A stretch of DNA of 64,000 nt from Rhodocollybia butyracea (lineage: Eukaryota; Basidiomycota; Agaricomycetes; Agaricales; Omphalotaceae): the NCBI GenBank assembly GCA_015501585.1, contig JADNRY010000010.1, forward strand, positions 496,001-560,000, read 5' to 3'. The notes below the pieces were generated by a model. That model saw nothing but the letters and a program-made list of their open reading frames with translations, was not told where the DNA came from and searched no databases. Of the stretch, positions 46,674 to 59,310 are shown piece after piece (the first letter of the stretch is position 1; every line of letters starts with the position of its first letter). The position numbers were made by a program, and so were the translations under genes.

Positions 46674-49600
46674 ATGAGCGGCCTGGAAGCTGCTGCTTCA
46701 TTGTTTGGATCCGAGGACCCTCATTCTGATCCTTTTGCTTCCCTTGGTTCAGAATCCCAGCATACAGATGCAGCTCACGGCGCCAGCGATGACCTCTTTG
46801 CTGCAAATCGCACCTCTTCTCCAGCTCCAGGCTTCCTAGAAGAGCCTCAGACATACTCTGAGCCGGTGGAGCATCATAATACATGGCCAGAAACGAACAG
46901 TTATGACCCAGCTGCACATAATGTTTATTCGTCTCCAGAACAGAATTATGGGACCCAGCAGTCTGCCCAGGATTATGGCATCCACCAGTCGACCCAAAAC
47001 TATGGCGAACAGTGGCAAAACTACTCTGAAAATAACTACTCTGAAAATAACCCATACGCCGCTCCTGGTCAGTTATTTGCCGTGCTCGTTTTACCTGTGA
47101 TTAATCGTTTTTTTAGCTTATGCCAATGGCCAGGCTCCTCAGGCTTACAATTCGTACACACCCTCACAGTATGACTCTGCATCGGCGGCCAGTGTATATC
47201 ACACCAATCCTGCTACGACGCAATCGGCATATACCCCGTACGTGCCTCCGGCGCAGACGCAAACTTACACCCCGGCCCCGGCACAATCATACAACTCGTA
47301 TGCACCGCCAGTTCAACCTCAAAGGGCGAATTCTCCACAGTCATACTCTCCAGCTTCACAGCCGTCTTATTATCCTGCTTCCCAATCTTATTCTCCGTCA
47401 GTCCCTGCGGCCGCTTCCCCTCAGACGACGTATAACTCGTATACACCGCCTGTTCAGCCCAATTATGGCGTTCCCTCCTATTCGTCTCCACAGAATTCAT
47501 TTGGATACCAGAATACCTCTGGCGCTGCTGTACCTCCTCCGCCAGCACCCAAGGCACCGTTGAACCGACCAAAGGTTTCCAATGCTTACGATCCGCCTTT
47601 CCCAACCACCACTTCTAAGAAGTCGCGTCATGCGAGTTCCTCGTCTCAGAGCCAGTATTCTTCATTTTCTCCTCCGGCTCAGCCTTCTGGGCTCCCCCGC
47701 CCACCTCCGGGCGGTGCGGAACAAGTGCATACTCACCCTCCTCCCAGCGTTTCTTCATCAAGCCCTCACAATAAACCACCCATCATGTCTTCCGGCTACA
47801 GCAGCGCCTCCAACTCGCGCAACGGAAGCATTGACAGGCTTCCTAATACCAATGGTGTCAGCGCGACATTCTCTGCCTATGCCCCTCCAATGACTAACTC
47901 GCACGAGCCTTCTGCACCTGCACAAAATTATGCTCTTCCGAACAATATGGCCCGTTATGACTCGTATGCTGACATGCAACCACAAAACCACAACGCGCCT
48001 GTGGGAGCAGACCCGGAGCCTATTTCCTTATCCGAAGCAAGTGGCGATTCTCTTCCTCCTCACCACAGGGTGAGGCTGCTAATCAGATGTCTCCTTCTAA
48101 AACGTATGCCGCAGGCGTTCATCCCGAGACTCAACGTTCTCCTCCTCTGAACCATCAATCACCTCCGATGGGTCCGCCAAAGAGGGCATCTTCTGCCGCT
48201 GCCATTCGAGCTCCTGTTCGCACCTCAAGTCCCTTAGCGGGCGGGTTCGATAGGCCTAGATCTTCTAATGCAGTTGTACGGACCTCACCAGACTCAAATC
48301 GTCACAGGGCAGGATCGTTCGATCTATATAGCCCCAAAGTTGGACAAATTCCAGAAGAACTTACATCAAATCTCTCTAATGGTGGAAGCATTGACCTTTA
48401 TGGTCCCACATCTCAGACAACACCTCAAGATCATTCTGTTCCTTCTGACCCGTATGCTCCCAACGGTACTTTTACTTCGGGACAATCTTCATATACTTCC
48501 TACAGTTCTACAGTCGATAATACTCCTCGACAACCGCCTCCATCATCGTATGTGCAATCCAGCCCCTATACACCACCCGACAACCGTATGCAATCACCTC
48601 CAGCAATGACATCCACTGCGCAGCGTAGCCCCTACGATTCCAAACCGCATTCCGGATCTGTAGGTCCTCCGCCGCCACCTAAGCGGTCGACATCTAATGC
48701 CTCGATCTTATCGACCTCTGGAGACCTTTATGCACCTTCCAACCACAGTAGAGTCCAGTCCCACGAATCTGATTCTGAAACATATACTTCCAGGTATAAT
48801 TATCCGGATACTGATCAAGCGTCAGCAGGTCCTGGACCTGCATCATCGTCCAGTCTTGGTCCACAGGAAGTTAAGGCTCCGACGTATACACCATATGCTC
48901 CTTCTCCATCTCTTCTTGGAACCAATGACCCTCTCGGTCGTGCAGGAGCCCGTGTTCCCGTGTTCAGCTTTGGTTTTGGTGGAAAGTTTGTAACCTGTTT
49001 TCATGGCGCTGATAAAATGAACACTGGCTTCGACGTTGCTCTGGCTTCTCGAAACTCTACGGGAGTAGATATTCGGACACTTAACAAGCTGATTCCGAAT
49101 TCTGCTTTGAACTTGTCTTCCGCTTCCTTCCCAGGACCGTTGTTCTCAGACCCTGGGTCGCCAACGACAGCGATTGGTTTAGTCAGGCCAGGAGCTGCTG
49201 CACAAACGAAATCGAAGAAGGCGCACGTTCTCAAATACTTGGAGGATAGGGCAGCGGAACTTTCGCAAGGACTTGGTTACCTACATTCGGATACAGAGAA
49301 CCAGGGTCAGACAGAAAGTAAAATCGTGTTGTTCAAGATTTTGAAAATATTGGTTGAAAATGATGGGAAGTTATCGGGGACGTAAGTTTGTTCTTTACTT
49401 TTTTCTTTAGGACACTCACTAAAAGGCTATACAGTCCTGCTGTAGATGCCGCAGTTCGTGAAGCCCTCGTGCCCCAAATAGCGACAGATGCGAATGATAA
49501 TTCTGGATTCACGTCTGTAGCAGACTTGCAAGGTTCAGGTGTAGGAAGCACAAATCCTAACGAAACACCCATTTCCGTTACTACTCTAAGGCCTTCGACT

Positions 49601-52057
49601 TTGGACAAAATTGAGAGCTTCCTTCTACGCGGAGAACGCCGACAAGCATATCACTTTGCCCTAGACCAAAAATTGTGGTCTCACGCGATGATCATAGCAA
49701 GCGGAATTGACAAGGATGCGTGGCAGGAAGTTGTCAACGAGTTCCTCAAGACAGAACTGGGGTCTCAATCCGCTTTGACAACGACTACGCCGTCGACGAG
49801 TGGAAGGGAAGGCATGAGAGTTGTATACAGTTTATTTTCTGGACAAGGGGCCAAATCGGGTACGATATCATCGCTTATTGCAGTACCTTCAAGGACTGAA
49901 TCATGTATCTCTTTTAGTCCATCAATTGGTACCGAAGACCTCATTGTCAAATCCTGCTGCAGTCTTACTGGCACCCATGACGGTAGCTGCAACTCCACTG
50001 ACACCAAACTTTTCTGTCCCAATGTCTGCAGCCAATATTCCTGCGGAATCTTTGTCCAAGTGGACAGAGATTGTAGCGATGATGCTTTCGGGTTCGGTCA
50101 CTCCCGAAACGGCTGCGACGTTGACCGCTTTAGGCGATCAACTCGCAGGTAACGGATGGACAGAAGCGGCTCATGTCTGGTGAGTTATCTTTGTATCACT
50201 AGGAAGACGGAAGCTCATGTTTATGCGTTCTAGTTACCTTTTATCCCCCCAAACGTCCACGGTAGCCGGATCACAACATCCTTCTGCTCGTATCGTTCTC
50301 CTAGGCGCTCGAAATCCTCATCTGTTCTCGAACTTCATGAGTGACCCGGATCCTATCATTTTGTCAGAGATCCACGAGTTTGCGCTCTCACTTGCACCCG
50401 TAGCCAAAGGTCAAGAAGCATTCGGGGGTTTGCCCCACCTTCAGGCATATCGCTTCATACGAGCCGTCTGTCTCGCTGAACTGGGCGACGTTTCAATTGC
50501 CAATAGGTACTGCGAGGCAATAACTGTATCGATGAACCGACCTTCCGCGTATTACACCACTGTCTTGCTAGAACGACTTAAAGGTCTATCTGACCGAATC
50601 GTTGGTGTCAGTCAAGTTGACAAAGCAGGATCATGGATGGGTGGTAAGTTAGCCAAGCCGAGTCTTGATGGATTTGGAGGCTGGCTTGAGGGACGGTTTG
50701 CCAAACTTGTTACAGGCGACTTGGAATCCCCAAAAACTGCAGAACACGAACAAAAGTCTGAGGAGCGTGGTTTTGTCGGTCCATTCTCGCATTACAGCAC
50801 AATCTCTTCTACAACTACTTCTACGAGCCCGTCGCCCCAAAGCTCAGTTTTGAATTTGAATGCTTATGCACCTCCACCCCAAACTGGCTCTGCATCGTCT
50901 TTGGCTTCGAGCGGACCAACAGAGAGAGCTTCATCAGCAATGGACAATTCACGGTCTAGACTAGTTCCTCCGGGTCCCACTCCAAGGGTGAACTCTGCGA
51001 ATGCATCAATCTCCACTTTTGCTCAGGCTCAAGCACAATCTCGGTCATTTGGCCAAGCTCTTTCCAACTATGCCTCTAGCCCGAATGACTTGCCAACTCC
51101 AAAACCGTCTATCGACTTGACAGAAGATGAAGGGCAAGAAGTCAGTTGGTGGGGCTCTGGTGATGCCGTTACACCAACCGCGGCGAATTTTGTTCAACTA
51201 AGTGGAAATGCTCTCACACCGTCTTCTGAAGGCTTTGTCTCTCTGATGGATAACCAAAACTATTCTGTTGGATCGACATCACACACTCCGTCTAACAATC
51301 ACCATGTAGAGGAAGAAGAAGACGTTGAGGATCTCGGCTTTGGCAACTCGAAATCAAAGCCCAAGTCAGAAGTCGACGATGCAAATAAGCCTAAAGAGTC
51401 CAAGTCCCCGCCAGCACGTCCGGGTAAGCTAGGTTAATAATGCCTTTATCGAGGTTCTAACTTGTATCTTGACAGAAATAAATCCGGTGGCTGGGGCGTC
51501 GAGTTCTGGATCGTGGCTGAGCCGATTGTGGAAGCGCGATTCTACTGGCCCGGTCAAAGCTAGTCTCGGGGAGGACAGCTCGTTTTATTATGATGCAGAA
51601 CTCAAGAAATGGGTCAATAAGAAGGTATGATCTTTCTTCAAGGAAACTGTTGTCAAACTCATATTTTCCTTAATCAGGCTGGATCAGACGCGGCTGTTAA
51701 TCCTGCTACACCGCCTCCGCCTCCAGCAAGAGCACAAACAACCTCTCCTTCAGTGGCTACTGGTAGATCGCCTAGTGCCGGCCTCCTCCTCCAGCTGTAC
51801 GACCTCCAAGTGCCGGCCCTCCTCCGCCGCGCGCGTCTTCTGCAATGGAAAACTCGTCGATGAAGCCTCCGATGCGAGTGCGGTCAAATTTAGTGCCTTC
51901 AGATGAAGGAGGGGTTGGTTCTGCACCCAGTACACCTACGGGATCTCGACTAGCACCCCCTGCACCACCTCCGGGACGACCTAAATCACAAGCGTCCAAA
52001 CGAAACGTTCGAAGTCGATACGTAGACGTGCTCTCACAGGAAGGAGGCAAAGCATAA
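46674..52057 (+). CDS. SEC16: SEC16, COPII coat assembly scaffold
   Basis: A large protein of roughly 1,650-1,700 aa. A long Pro/Ser/Tyr/Gln-rich disordered N terminus (MSGLEAAASLFGSEDPHSDP, repeated NSYTPP and YAPP motifs) leads to the conserved central domain beginning VFSFGFGGKFVTCF. The alpha-solenoid follows, with IESFLLRGERRQAYHFALDQ, LWSHAMIIAS and an ancestral-coatomer-element layout. A second disordered region and a C-terminal YYDAELKKWVNKKA segment complete the Sec16 plan. It organises ER exit sites by binding Sec13/Sec31, Sec23 and Sar1. The reading frame changes near 51,775 in a Pro-rich repeat: either a one-base C deletion or a 32-nt intron restores it, since the 3' part ends properly with VDVLSQEGGKA. 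Confidence 0.92.
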
Positions 52058-52182
52058 ATATGAACAGTGTGAATCTACTGGCTCACTTATATTTGATTAC
52101 TTACATATTTTTCTCCTGTAACGCTAATTTGTTCAAATTCTGAAATCGTCCATTTTTTGCTGCCCTAAATTTACTACAATTT

Positions 52183-53344
52183 TTACAAGAGTAATTTGAA
52201 AGGGTATCCTCTATTTTTGACTCTGAAGAGAGTGACCAACACAGAATAGACAAGCATGATGACACCACTCCAAAGATATACTTGAACCCTTTGGCGCGCA
52301 GGAGAAGACTGGTAAGGAACGATCATGGTCAACATAACAAATGAGAACGCCAAAGTGCCGTCTAGAGTCTCGTCAGAACACACATCTACTAGGTAAGCGA
52401 CAAAAACTTACAAACGGCAGCAACAACTTGAACTTCCTGACCAAACTGAGTCTGGGTTCCAGGGGAAATCCAAGCGCCATCATGACCGGTGTATGGAGAA
52501 CCTCGGATTCGAGTGAACATGAAGCCTCCGTTCATAGTCAGAGAGGTGATGATAGTGACAGCACCCCAGAGCCAGCGACTTTGGAGGACCGGAGCGATGA
52601 ATCGAAGAGTGAGGGCAAAACTCAAGAGTCCAGCGACGACTGTGAGCCAGCGAGCCCAGTCGATGGGAGCTTTGTAAGGGATAGGAACGGGAGTATGGTT
52701 GGACAGGTGAATGGAGAGAGGTCCGGCTTCGTACCCGCTATGAATCAAACATATGAGATCAAAAGAAGAATATTCCCAGCTGTGAGAGTTTCTTACGTGG
52801 AGAAATCATATTTAGAGGGCAAGTTTCGCGTACTGGCGCGTGGACCCTCTGTAGGTGGGTATACCCAGACGAGCGGAGCAGAAGCCAGGTTGAGCTAACC
52901 GTGTTCACCATTGAGTAACCAAACAGTTAAATGGCTAAACGCAGACGCACCTTCTGGAATACAGTAGGTGCCTCGTCGAAGTCAAGAGTTGCGAAGAAAT
53001 GATTGTCCCGTTGTTCTGCAGATACGGTTGTCCAAGCCTTTGCCACAGCGTTCCAAGATGGATCGAATTCTCTGTGTGATGGTAAACCGGTCAGCAACAC
53101 ACTAGCGTCCTGTAAAGATCACAACGAACTTGCAAGGGGTACAACGTCGTCTCGGGTCTAATGCAGTAAACTGGATGGCCACTGACCAGTCACGGTTTGG
53201 AGCAGTGAGCAAGTCAAAGGTTGAGGCATCGAGCCTGATAACACCATTTCCCGAAGCAGCTAATGATATGAGCTTGTCCTTGCCATCCTTGGCAGCGAAA
53301 GCGAGTGGAATGGCAAGGAATGAAACGAAAGCGAAAAGCTTCAT
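52183..53344 (-). CDS. OST3: OST3/OST6 oligosaccharyltransferase thioredoxin-like subunit
   Basis: Five exons, complement(52183-52361, 52412-52737, 52797-52894, 52951-53071, 53130-53344), give 312 aa. A signal peptide (MKLFAFVSFLAIPLAFA) is followed by a lumenal thioredoxin-like domain with a CTPC active-site motif just before KEFDPSW. Four transmembrane helices follow, with the first lumen-to-membrane stretch at WLTVVAGLLSFALTL and a conserved GGFMFTRIRGSPY loop. Ost3/6 uses the CxxC pair to hold substrate proteins while the oligosaccharyltransferase modifies Asn residues in the ER. The ATG chosen directly precedes the signal peptide; the longer frame begins at GTG. Confidence 0.94.
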
Positions 53345-53945
53345 TGTGTCGACGTGGAAGGAGAAACCAGAGAGTTGAGCGTTAGTTTGGGCGTCAATCA
53401 CGTTGTTCCTAAAACCGTCAGGAGTACACTAGCTCATACGCCAACCAAGCCCAAATTCGCGCCGCAGCGTACGAGTGATCTTGACTTACACAGCTCCAAA
53501 CTGGAAACTCCCTCCAGCGAGTTAAAAGAGATCGCAAAAACAAAAAGATCGATTGTATTATAAAGGAAATCAACGTAACACTTGGACTTTGGAATGGAAT
53601 ACCGTACCTCGTCCGTGGTCCCGTACAGAAGTCCTTCATGCATTTACCAGCTCACTGGCTACGGGGAGTGAACGAGTTGATTCCTATTGAGGAGATTGAT
53701 CAAAGACCAACAACAATGGAACTCGGAGAAGGCTAGGTGTAGAGTCTGGCGAGAATCTAACCATGACCATAAAACAGTTGGAGACCACATCATCTATTCT
53801 TCGTGAGAGTTCCTCTTTGTACAACTATGTTGAAAACTATCTGCGGGTCCGTTCTTCCCCAACTCTTTATAGTATAACAAGCTCACATGTACAGTATAGA
53901 TTGAATGATCTCGATGTCCCGTAAGGTTCTGCATTCAAAATCAAT

Positions 53946-56327
53946 TCACGCCTTGCTAAAACTTGAAAGCCCCAATACTATCGCTTCGAAAAACTGTAAT
54001 TCCCGAGAAAACTCCTCCTTTAGGTTTTCCGCCTTCCGACATCCATGTCCCTCTTCCTCAAATAGCAAGAACTCGACGGTACCACCGAATTTCTTGATAT
54101 TTTCCACCATTTGCTCGATCTGCTCGACTGGTATAATCTTGTCAAGTTTGCCATGAACAATCTGCCAATACCATAAATCAAAAGTTAATGGAAAGTAGAA
54201 AGGAACAAGCGGACCAGAACTGGCTTGCGAAATTTGTCCGCATGAAAGAGAGGCGAACGCGCTCGATAGACTTCGGGTATCTCATTCGGAAGTCCACCCA
54301 CCAGGCCTGAAGTGTAATATTTGAGAAACTACCTAGGGAATGAGTATTGAACAAAGTAGCTGTGAACTATAACACACCTTCGGCGCACTCTCCTGGAACT
54401 GCTTCAAATCCGAAAACCCAAAATGTGAAGCTCCTGCAGCGTAAAACTCGGGGTAGGAGCACAACGACTGAAGGACAGAATAGGCACCTGCAAACGTTCG
54501 TGAGTTTTAACTGCCTTCTGAAGCGAACGAGAGACACAGACTTCCAGATGCGCCTCGTACTGCTACGCGATTCAAATCTATCATTCCACGCCCGGCAATC
54601 TGTCGAACGGCTTCGACGCAGTCGTCGACCTCTAGAACACCCCATTGTTTGTCAAGTCTATTCCTGATATATTGTTTAGATTTCTTGCAGAAATATCAAG
54701 ATAGCATCTCCTACATGTATTCCCGACCAAAACCTGTCGAGCCGCCATACTGAACATCAATCCTACACAAGATTCCTTCATAAAAACGAGCACTCTGAAT
54801 GGAAACAAAACTCACCATGCCCAACCACGAGAATTATACAGCAGACGATGCCACCACAACCCAGGTGACCGATACATGTGAGGACCGGCATGAATGAATA
54901 CAATAGCTGGTGGTTTTTCCTGAGGAAAGCCCTCATATAAGGGGTTTTTCGGAGGAGTATACAATGCGTGCAGGTCTCTTCCGAGCTTGTCCATGAGAAC
55001 CAGCGGCTGAGGAGCGAGAGATAGCCTACAGGAAGCTCGCTGGACGAGATAGAAGCCAGAGTCTGATAGTTCGGTTCCAAATCAGAACCCATGAGAGTGA
55101 CTTGTACAATGGAATCTTCTTCGTCAACTTTACAGCCTATGAAGACTGCACTGTCATTGGAGACGCGACGAATGCGACGAATAGAGACGTATGGGCAGGC
55201 AAGGGCTTTTGGCAAGCCGGTAGATACGTCAACCACGTAAAGAACGGAGAAACCGTTCTTGACAGAGGTGCAGAGCATACGCGAGTCAGTCAGGAAGGCA
55301 AAATTTGACTCCCCAAGTAACCAGAGCGGTTCAATGAAATCTTCAGAAAGGTGTTCCAACAGGATCGGCCTTGACTTTCCTGATTCGGGACTCCACAGCC
55401 AAGGCTGAGCCCATCCTGATTGGTCGTAAATGAAGGCTAGGGAGCCGTTCGAAAGCCACTGGGGTTGCTGGGCAACTCTGTGTTTCGGTTCTCCAGCAAC
55501 TACAACATCAGACGATATTGAAATCTCGTTTCCTTCGAGAATGACATCTGCAACGACGATTTGGGACAATTGCCAGGGCATATCGGGGAAACTCCACCTG
55601 ACGAAAGCGAGTTTTGTCCCATCCGCATTGAATGTTGGATAAGCGTAAAAGTCGTATCCTTGAGCAATGACTTGTACGCGTCCCGAATTTATATCGATGG
55701 CACATATTGTGGTAGATATATCTCGCTGGCCCTTGGTATAATCGTCAACAACAGAGACCAGTAGATTGGATTTCGGGTGGATTTGCATGTCCCCAAAGCG
55801 CAAATGAGGCGCATCTTTTTAGCCAGTTAAGCTTTATACCATAAGCGGAGGGGAAACAATCAGACCTTTTGTTACCGGACTGAGCTTTTCTGAAATTTTT
55901 TTATAGATCCTCGAATCGGACCCATTCGTGAAGAACGCGGTACCATTTGTAACAATGGCGGCGCGACCTCCTAGGCCATTTACCACAGATCTGTGTAAGA
56001 GGTCCTTTGAAATCAACAGGGCGCGAAAGTCGCAGAACTCCACCTCATCCTCACCTACAATCATAGCCTCGCGGAACAGCATCATTATGACTCCTGGTGC
56101 AGACGAGGACGTTCCGGCTTTCAGTTGGACGAATCTCAACGTGAAAGATTTCAGACGTTATACAGTCAACGAGCACGTCCTCAAATCTGAGTGTCTATAG
56201 GCTCACTAAGCAAGTCCATCCGACACAATGAGCATCAATATCTTACCTCCTGAGCGAGAATATCCACTTCTAAAGGGCTGGGCCAGGTTCCAAACCTCCG
56301 ACGGGTGGGTCCGTCAATAGGCATCAT
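53946..56327 (-). CDS. prolyl oligopeptidase family (S9) serine peptidase
   Basis: Multi-exon gene, about 640-660 aa. It starts MMPIDGPTRRRFGTWPSPL and has a propeller-type N-terminal domain (for example FGDMQIHPKSNLLVSVVDDY and WLSNGSLAFIYDQSGW). The alpha/beta-hydrolase domain has VQYGGSTGFGREYMNRLDKQ, WGVLEVDDCVEAV, the nucleophile elbow GASGS (made by splicing within the Ser codon), a VHGKLDKIIPVEQ strand with the likely acid Asp, and EGHGCRKAEN with the likely catalytic His. Related enzymes are dipeptidyl or acylaminoacyl peptidases. The nucleophile motif is GASGSA rather than the common GGSAGG, which may alter the oxyanion region. No signal peptide is evident, so it is probably cytosolic. 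Confidence 0.85.
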
Positions 56328-56604
56328 GGATAGATGGTAAGCACAAGTGCCTTGTTCAAAACTTTATCTACCGCATGGGAGCATTGAACCCTTTTTCGGT
56401 TGTTTCCGGTTGTCAATCAATAACTATCGCAACACCTTTTATTGTGATAGTAATCTCGGTCAAGTCCTAGCCTTTGCTCAGAACGCGGTTGAACTAATCT
56501 ACCAGAGTTCACCAGATGGCATTACTCTAGAGTGTACAATTTACATACCAACTAATAGTACACTACGGCGGTCAAGTTCGGATGGTCTACCTACGTAGGA
56601 AGCT

Positions 56605-57960
56605 TCACATGTTGAACCATGGATGCTTAATGACCTCCTCCATTGTTATCCGTTCCTCTGGTTGATAACGTATCATCTTCTCCAGTAAATCCACCAACAG
56701 AACCACCTCCTTCTCATCCATTCGTACATCAGGCACTTCTGTTATCGGGAGAGGGTGTAGCCCATCCTTGACATACACTGGTGCATCATATATACCTCTA
56801 GCAGCTAAAGATACCCCTTTGTGGATAGAGCAGGGTCTCGTCGGATCCTGCTCTGTCCATTCCTCCCCTTTAGTCTCCCACCAGGCATCAGGCGGCTTGC
56901 CCAAGGTTCGGAAAATCTCGCCAAGTATCTCGCCCCGATCACCCGCAAACATGGTAAAAAGGTGATAACCAGTGCGAATCTCATAGATAGCGCAACCGAG
57001 TGCCCACACATCTGCCTCCATACCTGCACGATCCTCATAGAATGTTTCTGGTGATGTATAATTCATCTTTGTGCCTGGTCGGTAATTTTTGGGGGGAGAA
57101 GCGACCTCGTATGACTGGCCAAAGTCAATGACAACAATATTTTCTTGAAGCAGTAGCGTCTGTTCAAAAAATATAAGGTGATCAACAGGTTGAACGAGCT
57201 CGCGGGGTACATGCGGGCCACATGGATCTCCACTAGTACTTTTTACTTCATCCGTCAATGGATCTCCTAGATAGTGATAAACTTCAGCGTCTGACCAGCC
57301 AAGAATAGGATCAATAACGCGAAATAGAACATTCGATGTTGTCAGGTCTTGGGGTTTATTAGTTGACCTGCCAAAAAAGGAGCAAGGAAGCTTACCTCCA
57401 TTAACGAAACCTAGTCGATGCATTTCGTATAGTGCGATGGCCATCTGTTTGGCAACTTTCCTACCCAAGTCTCCGGGCAACTTTACTCGCTCGTCTAGCG
57501 ACTCCATCAATATGCTGTGGATGCTTGGACCAGCAAATGGAAGAATAAGGATCCCGTGAAGGCCATTCGGGCCTTCTACTACGAAACTATCATAGACCTG
57601 CCGGAAAAGGTCGGAGGTGGGGAGAGCAGAGTGAAGCTTTTGGGGAATAGCCACATCGCGAATGGTACCATCAACAGTATCTGTCTCTACTGATGCGCTA
57701 GCACGTAGAGCCTTCAAAGCCACCAAGATGTTTTTGTGCTGATCGCGCGCTAACCAGGTAGTAGAGAAACCTCCGTAGCCAAGTTTGTGAATGATTCTAT
57801 AGCGCCCTTGAGCTAATTCATCACCAATCATGATAGGGTGAAAACCACCTGGCGTATAATGATCGAGGTTCTCGTGTAACCACAAGCCAGGGGGGTAGTA
57901 AAGGTCACCTTCGTTGAAGTAAGGAGCCTTATCCGCGTCCGGCCAAAGAGATCCGTCCAT
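56605..57960 (-). CDS. intact SRPK-like serine/threonine kinase
   Basis: Two exons, complement(56605-57347, 57396-57960), give 435 aa. The 48-nt intron 57348-57395 is in frame, so an unspliced reading also stays open; splicing is chosen because it produces the catalytic loop NGDLTTSN. The start MDGSLWPDADKAPY is followed by GYRIIHKLGYGG-type glycine loop, the VALKAL lysine, DFGQSYEVA, TSPETFYED and DVWALGC. The spacing and the short activation loop are SRPK-like; SRPKs phosphorylate Arg/Ser-rich proteins. The residue before GD in the catalytic loop is Asn, where the copy at 24.9 kb has His, so activity may be altered. The C terminus PEERITMEEVIKHPWFN is typical. Confidence 0.85.
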   Translation of the reverse strand: MDGSLWPDADKAPYFNEGDLYYPPGLWLHENLDHYTPGGFHPIMIGDELAQGRYRIIHKLGYGGFSTTWLARDQHKNILVALKALRASASVETDTVDGTIRDVAIPQKLHSALPTSDLFRQVYDSFVVEGPNGLHGILILPFAGPSIHSILMESLDERVKLPGDLGRKVAKQMAIALYEMHRLGFVNGGKLPCSFFGRSTNKPQDLTTSNVLFRVIDPILGWSDAEVYHYLGDPLTDEVKSTSGDPCGPHVPRELVQPVDHLIFFEQTLLLQENIVVIDFGQSYEVASPPKNYRPGTKMNYTSPETFYEDRAGMEADVWALGCAIYEIRTGYHLFTMFAGDRGEILGEIFRTLGKPPDAWWETKGEEWTEQDPTRPCSIHKGVSLAARGIYDAPVYVKDGLHPLPITEVPDVRMDEKEVVLLVDLLEKMIRYQPEERITMEEVIKHPWFNM

Positions 57961-58160
57961 TGTGAAAAGTGAAGCAGAGTCGATGTGTATCAGGGTGAGG
58001 AGGATGGTTAAGCAAACACCCTTACAATTGTGCACATACGCAGCCGCTACTAAATCTGATCTATCGATACAAGAAGTACAAGGAGGTATAGTACTGGCTA
58101 GTACGGGTAGCGGGACCCACAAATTGTCAATGTCCCCACACAAATCAATCGATTGACTGA
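57961..58160 (-). repeat. 5' flank duplicated with the kinase copy at 24.9 kb
   Basis: The minus-strand sequence upstream of the intact kinase matches 24760-24928. It also remains open in frame upstream of the ATG, which explains a much longer open frame here, but the paralogue shows no conservation of that frame and its first ATG is the same. Confidence 0.65.
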
Positions 58161-58569
58161 TGAAAATCTCGGAATTTGCGACCACATGCTTCCCGGATGC
58201 ACATAACGCGTTGTGCGGCTGAAATTTTTGCTGCTGAGGCCGAAAGTCCAGCCGCTGAAGTTCCAAAGCCAGCTATTACTAAGTTTGCCAGTCACAGCCC
58301 CACGTATTCTACGGATGTACCGAATACTACTGAATCTTATCAGACTGGAATCCCACATGTACTAGTCACGGTGTATATCGTGGTAAGGAATCACTGATTA
58401 CTCTGCTAAGGCACAAGAAGTTAGAACCTCCAGACAAGATCCTGCTCTCGAGTGCAATTTATTAATAAGAAAAAATACTGTTACGCAGCTGAGGCCTAAA
58501 AAGACGTGGTGTACGAAAGTTCGGGTTGGCTCCAGGAGCATATTTTAGCCAGTTCTATACTTTAAAACA
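58161..58569. other. intergenic spacer
   Basis: Upstream sequence of the intact kinase and spacer before the tandem-duplicated block. Short overlapping frames only; nothing recognisable. Confidence 0.4.
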
Positions 58570-58829
58570 GTACTAAGTATCCCAAGTCAATTTAGAGAAT
58601 ACGTTTGTTAGTCAGGTGGAAGGATGTTCAGATTTCTTTGAAAGAGACGCTAGTGCTGTGTGTTGGCTGTGTGTTCCTTTTTCTTTGATGTTAGCATGGA
58701 CAATTATCGATTATCTTGCGATTATCTCTTTTGCTGATACTTGAATAAGGGAACCGCCTCCCCGTACTCAATAATGCATCAACTTGGTCACTGACATGCA
58801 AAAAAAAAAAGTACAATCATTGTAGCAAA

Positions 58830-59310
58830 GTTCACATGTTGAACCATGGATGGTAGCTTGGCTATCCGTCTTGTAGTTAGCGAAGAAAAGTCGTTCGCTA
58901 ATAAACATGATCCGTTCCTCTCGATAATGTATCATTTCTCCAGTAAATCCGTCAAAAGATCGACCTCTTTCTCATCCATTTTGCATCCATTCGTACCTTA
59001 GGCACTTCTGTTATCAGGAGACCATCCTCGACATACACTATATATAGCGTCAACAGCTAAAGATACCCTGGGGCAGTGTGGATAGGGCATCTCGTCTGTC
59101 CATAGCATCGGGCGGCTTGCCCAAGGTTTGGAAGATCTCACTCAGTATCTCACCCCGATCACCCGATTACATAGAAAAAAGGTGATAACAAGTGCGAATC
59201 TTCATAGATAGCACAACCGAGCGCCCACACATCTGCCTCACCTGCACGATCATCAAAGAGTGTTTAATTCATCTTTGTGCCTAGTTGGTAATTTTAAAAG
59301 TCAAGCTTTT
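58830..59310 (-). pseudogene. truncated, decayed 3' fragment of the SRPK-like kinase
   Basis: It aligns by eye with the 3' third of the intact kinase. It starts with the same sequence around the stop and continues through the regions for the C-terminal helices, HLFT and the DVWALG segment, with many small deletions and frame changes. Nothing upstream of the activation loop remains. Confidence 0.8.

Noticed and set aside
47120..49234. Several long open frames on both strands within SEC16
   Set aside because: They are overlaps produced by Pro/Ser-rich low-complexity codons; only the frame continuous with the conserved central domain is credible.
56605..58266. A single 553-codon minus-strand frame read as one uninterrupted kinase
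   Set aside because: It reads through a 48-nt intron that happens to be in frame and extends upstream of the true ATG at 57960. Splicing yields the kinase catalytic loop, and the paralogue starts at the same ATG.
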